Shown: positions 19,959-34,387 of the stretch, piece after piece
Layout of the letters: the number at the start of each line of letters is the position of its first letter
Position numbering within the stretch: position 1 is the stretch's first letter
Source of the DNA: Zygnema cylindricum
Taxonomy: Eukaryota; Streptophyta; Zygnematophyceae; Zygnematales; Zygnemataceae
DNA length: 34,387 nt
Direction: 5' to 3'
Assembly (NCBI GenBank): GCA_037447655.1
Contig: JBBHKE010002263.1
Location: forward strand, 1 to 34,387
The notes under the pieces: generated by a model
What the model was told of the DNA's origin: nothing
The model's input: the letters and a program-made list of their open reading frames with translations, nothing else
The model's database searches: none
Program-made: the position numbers and the translations under genes

Positions 19959-19968
19959 GCCACGTGGC
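19959..19968. promoter_or_regulatory. G-box-like palindrome GCCACGTGGC
   Basis: A perfect 10-bp palindrome with the CACGTG core recognised by plant bZIP and bHLH factors. It lies about 400 bp upstream of the glycerol kinase ATG, just after the 7-bp array. Function is inferred from motif and position. A possible TATA element (ATATAAAG) is at 20096-20103. Confidence 0.45.
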
Positions 19969-20362
19969 GATTTGCAACGGACCATATCTGTTTCCGAAAT
20001 CGACATCATTTGACCTTTATCCATTCTATCCTGATCTCCTATAAAGTGGTCCCTTTTGGTATAGTTTGCTGACCCAGCGCATTGCAAACTGCAAAATATA
20101 AAGCAGGCAGCTCAATCCTGCTGGAAACATGCAGTCAAAAAGTAAAGATTGCAAAACTTCAGCTGGTGCAAACTTACAGGAGGAGGCAGATTTTACTAAC
20201 TGCTGATGCTTATTTACTTCCTTGTTTTGCGGAAACCGTCCGATCACCGCAACTGTACTGTATTTTACTGCAGAATCCGTACAAGGATGTCTTTTTAAAG
20301 AGCAGTAGAATCGTCTAAACTGCCGAAGCTGTAGTCTGCAGTCGTGAATCTTTTCTGCAGCC

Positions 20363-27761
<7,399 letters not shown>

Positions 27762-27827
27762 GAGAAACGCGTCGCGTCTTGGTCGAAAGCCGTGGAACGT
27801 TCTTTCGACCTCGCCGATTTGGAGTGA
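27762..27827 (+). pseudogene. conserved glycerol kinase C-terminus beyond TGA
   Basis: In the same frame as exon 8, 21 codons follow the first TGA and end at a second TGA (27825-27827). They read ...VASWSKAVERSFDLADLE, matching the C-terminus of plant glycerol kinases. The gap to homologues is just the stop codon, with no frameshift. Either the gene is truncated by a recent nonsense change (CGA to TGA would do), the TGA is read through, or it is a sequencing error. Confidence 0.8.
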
Positions 27828-29278
27828 GTGAAATATTTTAGCAGTAGTAAGTGGTCTTATGTCCTAACTGTGCTTTTGCCCAAATTAATGGAAATTAAAA
27901 AATATGTGAGAAGTTTATGTTTATAGTGTTTCGCCTTTCCGTTTTATTCTCGCTCCTTTTTTTTTGTCTTTATTTCTGTGTCATCTTTTAGATTTTGTCG
28001 AAAGGTTTTAGTTGGGATCGAAGTTGGGAAGTGAAGGAAGTTTTGAAGCATTAAGAGGTTTTGAAGCAACAAGAGGTCTTGAAGCTTGAGGAGTTGTAAT
28101 ATTCTCAGTGTATTTATTTCCAGGAATTAAGTAGAGAATAGGTACTTTACGACCTTTGAAGGCGTTTTGTGTCCTTTTTGTTGAAGGTTGTTTTCCTCTC
28201 TTCGTGACATTTGTAGTCAAAGTGTAACGTGTAAAAAATACGACTCTGACCATAAATTTTTTTTTTACGAGAGGTTACTATCAACTTTTTTGTCATCAAT
28301 TTTATTGTCTATCTTATCATGAAATTTTACTGAACACCAAGGGAACAAGTGGATGGAAGGTTTTTGTTCTTGGACCTAAAATGACGGTGTGTGAAAATGT
28401 AAAAACGTTGTCAGTCTATCCATTTTTTTCGTTTTTCTTTTTTTAGGGATTCATATTGTATTGGTTACATAGCCAGTAATCGATGATAACGATGCTTAAT
28501 GGTTTTTGGTCCTTTTGAAGTTTCAATATTTTTGATATGTATGGTAGAGTACGAAAGGTACGAAAAGTACAATGCCCATCACTACTACAGTAGTGTTGTA
28601 CATTTTTGGGGCACTAAAACCTTCTTTACATGTACTTTCAACTCTTCAAATTGCTCTTTTTATCATTTGAAAAATCAATTGATCGATTGAAGGATCAATT
28701 GAAAGGTAGAGGTTTATCTTTCGATTAATCCATTGAAAAAAAACAGCCCAATGGTTGAAAAAACGGTTAAAGCGGTTTTAGTGTCTGAAAAAAAAAAAGG
28801 TGAAAAAATGAAAAAAAAAGTGAAAAACATTCAACACCAATAGTGGTGAGCAGTACAATATATCTAATGGCAGTTGACTTATTTATCTTATTTTGTCTAT
28901 TATCTTATCTACTTTGAGGGTTTTACTAAATTCACCCTTTCTGTCCAATTATATGTACATTTCAGTCACGTAGTTGTCGTGTATCCGTTTTTTCTTAAAC
29001 GTAGTTTTTTTTTTCCTATCAAAATTATCGTTGATAAATTATTGACAATTAAATTTTGACGTGTATATTGAGTAGGTAATATCGATTATCGGGCATCCCA
29101 GTATTATTAATTAATATGTTGAATATAAAATAGAATATAATACCAATAGAATATAAAATTTTCCCTCTCTTGTCCTCTTGTGATGCCCACTTCCTTATTA
29201 TTATGTTTATTATTGGCACTAGCGGACAAAAGAACGTCCAAAAGTGGACTGAGCATTCAAAACTATCACAATGAGCAT
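27828..29278. other. AT-rich 3' flank, no gene recognised
   Basis: Non-coding by appearance. It holds three 18-bp tandem units at about 28040-28093 (GTTTTGAAGCATTAAGAG type) and ATTGATCGATTGAAGGATCAAT around 28678-28700, a partly palindromic stretch. No clear polyadenylation signal for glycerol kinase was identified. Confidence 0.4.
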
Positions 29279-29523
29279 TTCCCACTCTCCCCTTCTCCCC
29301 CCTCTCTTTTCCCCCACCCGTCTATCTCCCCCCGTTCCCTGCTCCCCCCTCCCCCTCCCTCCCCTCCCTCCTCCCTGCGGTCCCTCCCTCTCCCCCTTCA
29401 CTTCTATAATATGAGCATCCCTCCTCCTTTCCCCCTTTCCTTCTTCCACTTCCCTCCCTCTTCCCCTCCGCCCTTCCCCTTCCTCTCCCCCCTCCCCCCC
29501 CCCCCCCCCCCTCCCCCTCCATT
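29279..29523 (+). repeat. homopyrimidine block (C-rich)
   Basis: About 240 bases that are almost all C and T, broken only by a short AT-containing stretch near 29405-29417. The complementary strand has many G-runs, including one of about 18 near 29493-29510, so it has G-quadruplex potential. Confidence 0.9.
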
Positions 29524-29802
29524 AGTATAAGAACGAAGGCATCCGAGGGCTGTGATTGGTTAGTTCATCGCAACAATTTTATGAAATTATTTTTTATCTC
29601 TAAAATTTGAAAAAAAGAAAAAAAAAATGAAATTATTTTTCATTTCTAGAGTGGAAACATTGAAACGAAGAAGCTTGTGTCTCGTAATTTTTCAAAAAAA
29701 ATGATTATTAAGAAAAACATTATTCATTTACTTACTTATTTATCTATTTACTTATTTATTTATTTGTTTGTTAATATTTATTCTTTCCATGTATTATGCT
29801 TA

Positions 29803-29813
29803 TATATATATAT

Positions 29814-29885
<72 letters not shown>

Positions 29886-29913
29886 GAATAATATATATAT
29901 ATATATATATAAA

Positions 29914-29951
<38 letters not shown>

Positions 29952-29956
29952 TTTAA
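29803..29956. repeat. TA microsatellite with inverted AAAGAATA arms
   Basis: About 150 bases of TA repeats interrupted by AAAAAGAATA and AAAGAATA. The last block is bounded by AAAGAATA (29911) and TATTCTTT (29948-29955), giving a perfect cruciform-capable inverted repeat. Confidence 0.9.
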
Positions 29957-32139
29957 ATAAAAAGTATCAAGATAGTCAACACTATTTGCAGTATAGGTTT
30001 TACTAATAATCCTAAAAGCATTAAACGTTTTTTGATACTTTAATTGTTTAAACATTTGTCAGAGCTAATTTCCTGAGATTAAACTGACATTTCTTTCCAT
30101 TGTAAATATTCCATGGGTTCCCCCATGGATGTACCATACTTGTTTATATGAATTATTCGAATTTAATGTTTTTTTTTTTTCTATTCCATTTTTGCTGTTT
30201 TTTTAACACATGACATCAAAATTTAATACTATTTTGTGGTAAATGGAGAGATACGGACGACAAAAACTCGAAAGAAGAAAGTCTCCCGAGTCAAGAAAAG
30301 TCAAAGACGACATTTTCAAACATTTTACGACAATTTTTTTTTCTCATTTTTTTCAGTAGCGGAGTGTTTTTCTTTTTAAGTATGTGTTTTTTAAAAATGT
30401 GTGAAGGCTGTACTTTTTGTACAATGTACTTGTCCGTACTTCCAAGGATGTGCACTGTAGTATACATGTACGAATGTATGGACAGTTTAAAGTAGAGAAC
30501 TTTTTTTAGTTTCCATGATATAAAAAATTGCAAACTGCAGTTTAAACTAGGTATAAACGATTTAACGTTTTTAGGCTGAAAACCTTTTGGCCTTATCTCC
30601 GAAAACGCCGAATAGCGGTGACTATGGTTCAAAACCAACAAAGTCAAGCAACAAAAAAAATAAAAATAAAATAAAAAAAAAGGTGATTAAAACGAAGATA
30701 GAAAAGACGACAAGCACGGTACATGTACAAAATACCTTTTTCTACTTTGGTCAAAAGTCAATCTACCAAACTGACACTGTAGTAAACTAAGACTTTTAAA
30801 ACTCAAAAAAAATGATCATTGGTTATTTGCCATTTTGAGTCAATCAACATTTATGTTCCCGTCTCAAACAAAATGACAAAATGACAAAATGTCAAATTCT
30901 TTGTCTTTTGTGAGGGAAAACAAATGATGATTATGTGGTTGATCAACGCTTTTCTGCTTAACCCACGGATAGAAACAAACGTATCGACAAATAAAAATCT
31001 CCCGTCCAAGAGAAAACCCAAGCAAGGAAAAGATCAAACCAAGAAGAAAAACTTATGAGGATAACTGATCTTGTTAACACAATGACCGACAAAGGAACAA
31101 AAGGGATTTCCCCAATAAGGCTCACTCTACCGCCAAAATATATACACAAATTAAACAGGGGCGAGCTTTTGTGCTCATCCACATAGGCGTAAAATTGTTT
31201 ACCATTACCTACTTGCAACGTCCACATGTTTTTTAGTTTTAGTGCGTTTTCAGTGCGTTTTTTAGCACGACTTTGTACTTAATACTTTTGGAAAACTTGG
31301 CATAGGCCTGCAAACTGGGACGATATGGAGGAGCTAGTACTGAAGTACAATGGCGGTTGGAAGTACGATATTGGGTCAACACCACACCTTGTTTTGGACA
31401 CGACAGGACCGAAGGTTTAGTCGAAACTCTCAACTCATTCTAACCACAGTTTTGACCTGTAGCATGCCATGCAAGGCAATCATTTCCCTCCACGAGAAAC
31501 AAAATCCTTTTGGCCGGAATGTCTTTCTTGGTTGAATACTGAAAACACTTTCTTGCTTGTTTGTCGTGAATCGCCCATCTTTGTGAGTCACTCATCTCAC
31601 AAAGACAAAAAAAAAACGTTTTGTAGGATTTGTCGCAGGAGCAATCCCTCGCCCACTTTTCCTCTCTCGTTTCGTCCATTGGTGGTTCAATATGGACCAA
31701 TCACCTACTAATTTAATGATTTTGGGTAAAAAGCCGTCTACTTGAATTAGAGTGACCACTTGGGGTTTTAGTGTTCCTCAATATATTGTTTTATATAGGG
31801 TCTATGCCATCGAAGTCCACCCTCGTTTTGTTAGTTATCCTACAGTTTTGTGAGTAACCGAAAGTACGACCAGGAAAAGTAATGGACAAAAAAAAATAAA
31901 AAATAATAAAATTGACAATTGTTACGTGTTCCCGTTTTAACCACAAGACGACCCATATATGTCAAGACAAACGCATAATTTCCTGTCGATATCACCAGTT
32001 TGAATCTCCTAAGTTGTAAGTCTTTCACTTGCAAAAAAGTAAATACCGCAGTTGCTGATACACACTAATTTAAAAGCCGAAACTCGTTTTGATCGCAGTC
32101 CAAATAAGAGCCACAAGCACCCTTACATGGCTCGCCCTT
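29957..32139. other. AT-rich region, no gene recognised
   Basis: Small open frames on both strands show no known domain or codon pattern. I saw no RNA gene or element ends here. Confidence 0.35.
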
Positions 32140-32200
32140 AGCCTTTTTTTTGTTCTTTTTAGCCTTTTTTTGTTCTTTTTAGCCTTTTTTTGTTCTTTTT
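32140..32200 (+). repeat. three ~20-bp tandem units
   Basis: Units AGCCTTTTTTTGTTCTTTTT start at 32140, 32161 and 32181. The first has one extra T. Confidence 0.9.
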
Positions 32201-32898
32201 TAGAGGCCAATTGAGTATGGCATGCCCAAACAAAGGCACTCCCGGACAACCCACAAATCCTGATTAGCGCGGACAAGGAAGAAAAAACAAGAGAGCTGGA
32301 AAGCTTTTCCCTTTACGTCTTCTTTTTCGCCTATGGATAATCGCCGCCCCATTCAGCCATCCCATTTTGGTTGAGAAAGTGACGTCGCAGTTGTTCTGTC
32401 GAGCTATGTTCTTAACATAGCAATGTGATGAATGTGAAGCGCTTACTTGTAAGACAAAAGTTACCAAATTTACTTTAGAAATCAAATAATAGACGGCTAA
32501 ATTTTTAACATATGTAAAAAAAGGTCGATTCTTCCGGATACAGCTCGATCATAACCATCGACATCATTAACATTTATCTTCTTCATTAACATCATCCGCA
32601 ATTCTGTTGTCATCATTACCATCATGCTAATTTTTCATTTTAGACATCGTTATGTGACCTTCTTTCTTCTCCTTTTACCATCATGCAATCTTACCTTATA
32701 CTTTTTTCACGGTCATCATAAAACCTAACGAATTTCACTTTTCATCGTACAACTTTTGTTTCCGATTTGTCAACAGTCAGAATTCTATGACATAAAAGAG
32801 TGAATCAGAAAACTGTGAAAGTGGCAATATTCGAATCTTATTACATCAATATATGTGTATGTCACATGACTTAAGATGAAGGATAGTTTGTTGGGGGT

Positions 32899-32900
<2 letters not shown>
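32201..32900. other. non-coding stretch with CAT-rich part
   Basis: No gene is recognised. Positions 32550-32640 are enriched in imperfect CAT/ATC triplets. Confidence 0.35.

Positions 32901-32933
<33 letters not shown>
32901..32933 (+). repeat. poly-T run of 33
   Basis: An uninterrupted T homopolymer. On the minus strand it reads as poly-A, so it could be the tail of a retroposed sequence, but no coding remnant is seen next to it. Confidence 0.9.
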
Positions 32934-33455
32934 CTACGTTAGATTTTTCCTTTGATGTTTTGCTTGCTGGCTTTGCTTTTTGGTATTTTCGATTTCCTTG
33001 CCATCCTTTCGTATTTTCGGCCGGTTCTCATGGTTCTTCAGTTTAAATGCTACTTCATTTTGTTCCTATGGACTCAGATGTTTACTTTCCTGGCAGCAAT
33101 AAAATCGCCCTTTTTTTTTTTTTGTTTCAAAGACATCAACCTCAAACAGAAATATTTGAATTGTCGTAAAACTGCTTCTGAAAATGGTCATTATTGGACG
33201 CTTACGAATAGCCTACCAAACTAAAAAAACATTCCAACTGTCGAAATTTTCAACAAAAAATCAAGCCTGTGGAAATCAAGTTCCCATGGCCTATTGAGAG
33301 ACCCGAGTGAAAAAAAAAAAAAACTGTCACACAAAAAAAGTATTTGCGTTTGTTTGCATCATTGCGCAGAAAAAAAAAAGGATCAAATATTTGCGTTTGT
33401 TTCAGATGTCGTCCGGCCAGTCTGACGTAGTTGCCGCGATCTGAAACTCCAAAAG
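32934..33455. other. non-coding stretch
   Basis: No gene is recognised. TATTTGCGTTTGTTT occurs twice (around 33341 and 33388), flanking poly-A tracts. Confidence 0.35.
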
Positions 33456-33528
33456 ACAACTTTCCGTTAAACAGAACTGACTGTAACCGGGCAATGAAAC
33501 AACTTTCCGTTAAACAGAACTGACTGTA
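33456..33528 (+). repeat. two identical 30-bp repeats
   Basis: Positions 33456-33485 and 33499-33528 are identical (starting ACAACTTTCCGTTAAACAGA), with 43-bp spacing. Confidence 0.9.
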
Positions 33529-34283
33529 GCTGGTTGTTGTCCCAAACTATGGAAGGGACAGAGTCCATTGCAAACCCACCCATTTTTAACCATCTAAAAC
33601 AAAAATGTTCCCCTGAATCTGAACTGAAAATAATCATGTTTTACCCAAACAGATCTGGAAACTTAAATGAAAGATTTCGTCTAACAGATTCGCAGTTTCT
33701 AAGATAACGGATGGGGCAAAGGACTTACTAACTGCATATCCAGTCAACTATAAAAGTATTAAATATCCACTCTCAAACAAAAAAATGTTAAACCAAAGGA
33801 ATAACATACAAAGGAAAAAAAAAACAAAGAACAACCACCTTACCTCAAAAGAAAATGTGATATCAAAGACGAGAAGACCATTAAAAACATAGTACCTCCA
33901 AATCGGGTTGTTAGGCGACTCAAATGCCTTATATTCATCCGCCACGCGGTACTTTCTTCTCTCGCATCATCAAATTCAAAAAGATCGTCCTGTTATTTTT
34001 TCCCAGGAAAAAAAAATAAAAAAATCATACACCCATATAAAGTAACCGACAATACCTCCAAACACACACCTTTTAAAATATCCTTTAACAAAAATCCTAT
34101 CTCTCAAATTTTTTTTTTAATACAAATCTTATCTGTTAGAAAAAGTAACCACTGAGATCAGTAAAGAAAATCCCAACATTATTGATAAAGTTCTCGTCTT
34201 CCATTCAAAAGCATCCCTTCGCGACATTCCAAGATTCAATAAAAGAGAGAAACAACATCCAATATAAATGTTCTGTTTGAAAA
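33529..34283. other. AT-rich region, no gene recognised
   Basis: A-rich on the plus strand. I find no supported feature. Confidence 0.35.
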
Positions 34284-34387
34284 GCCCTCTCTCTCTCCCT
34301 CATTTTTTCCATTATGCCCTCAGCATATTATACTCTCTCTCTACAGCTCTCCCTCTCCCTCTCCCTCTCTCCCTCTCTCCCTCTCTC
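34284..34387 (+). repeat. CT-rich tract running to window end
   Basis: Degenerate CT/CCCTCT repeats, interrupted by a short mixed stretch, reach the last base, so the array may continue beyond the window. Confidence 0.85.

Noticed and set aside
29180-29530. Pro/Ser-rich and Gly/Arg-rich open frames
   Set aside because: Translations of the homopyrimidine block and its complement.
29677-30055. Open frames of Tyr-Ile repeats on both strands
   Set aside because: Products of the TA microsatellite.

Overview
This is a eukaryotic nuclear window. It carries one intact-looking multi-exon gene, a plant-type glycerol kinase with seven GT-AG introns, set in a dense field of decayed transposable elements and low-complexity DNA. 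The kinase reads most like its land-plant homologues. A retrotransposon fragment carries a cytosine-C5 methyltransferase motif, a combination I recall being reported from charophyte algae and dinoflagellates. My best guess is therefore a streptophyte alga or an early-diverging land plant. This is inference; nothing here fixes the species.

Layout, left to right. Positions 1-70 are a C-run/G-run, probably an assembly edge. Positions 838-2716 hold two inverted copies of one TIR element with 3-bp TAA/TTA target duplications (PIF/Harbinger-like, no transposase). Positions 3939-10820 hold two Copia-type elements that encode only gag and protease. Element A (+) has a 5' LTR and gag-pro but no 3' LTR. 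Element B (-) is full length (6622-10815) with two ~1.18-kb LTRs, TSD GTTTT, a primer-binding site and a polypurine tract. Both primer-binding sites match the anticodon arm of initiator tRNA-Met (the half-tRNA priming known from Drosophila copia) and overlap the start of gag. Positions 11692-14567 are a Gypsy-like gag / zinc knuckle / protease relic that runs into a DNA methyltransferase motif I before breaking off. Positions 15086-16196 are the 3' end of a non-LTR retrotransposon with a zinc-knuckle and restriction-like-endonuclease type C-terminus. Positions 18149-18835 are another TTA-TSD TIR element. Positions 18852-19896 are dispersed and direct repeats.

Glycerol kinase spans 20363-27761 (+). 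Its exons give an unbroken 508-codon frame, followed by an in-frame TGA and then 21 more conserved codons. Several of its introns carry two to three tandem copies of ~85-120 bp segments. Some of these span exon-intron junctions and duplicate splice sites together with partial exon sequence. A 7-bp tandem array and a perfect G-box lie upstream. Introns 5 and 7 also hold copies of a repeat family found in the upstream flank.

From 27828 to the right end I recognise no gene. The region is AT-rich with a homopyrimidine block, a long TA microsatellite, a poly-T run, several short tandem repeats and a terminal CT tract. Apart from glycerol kinase, every coding relic here is broken by stops or frameshifts and is best read as transposon debris.
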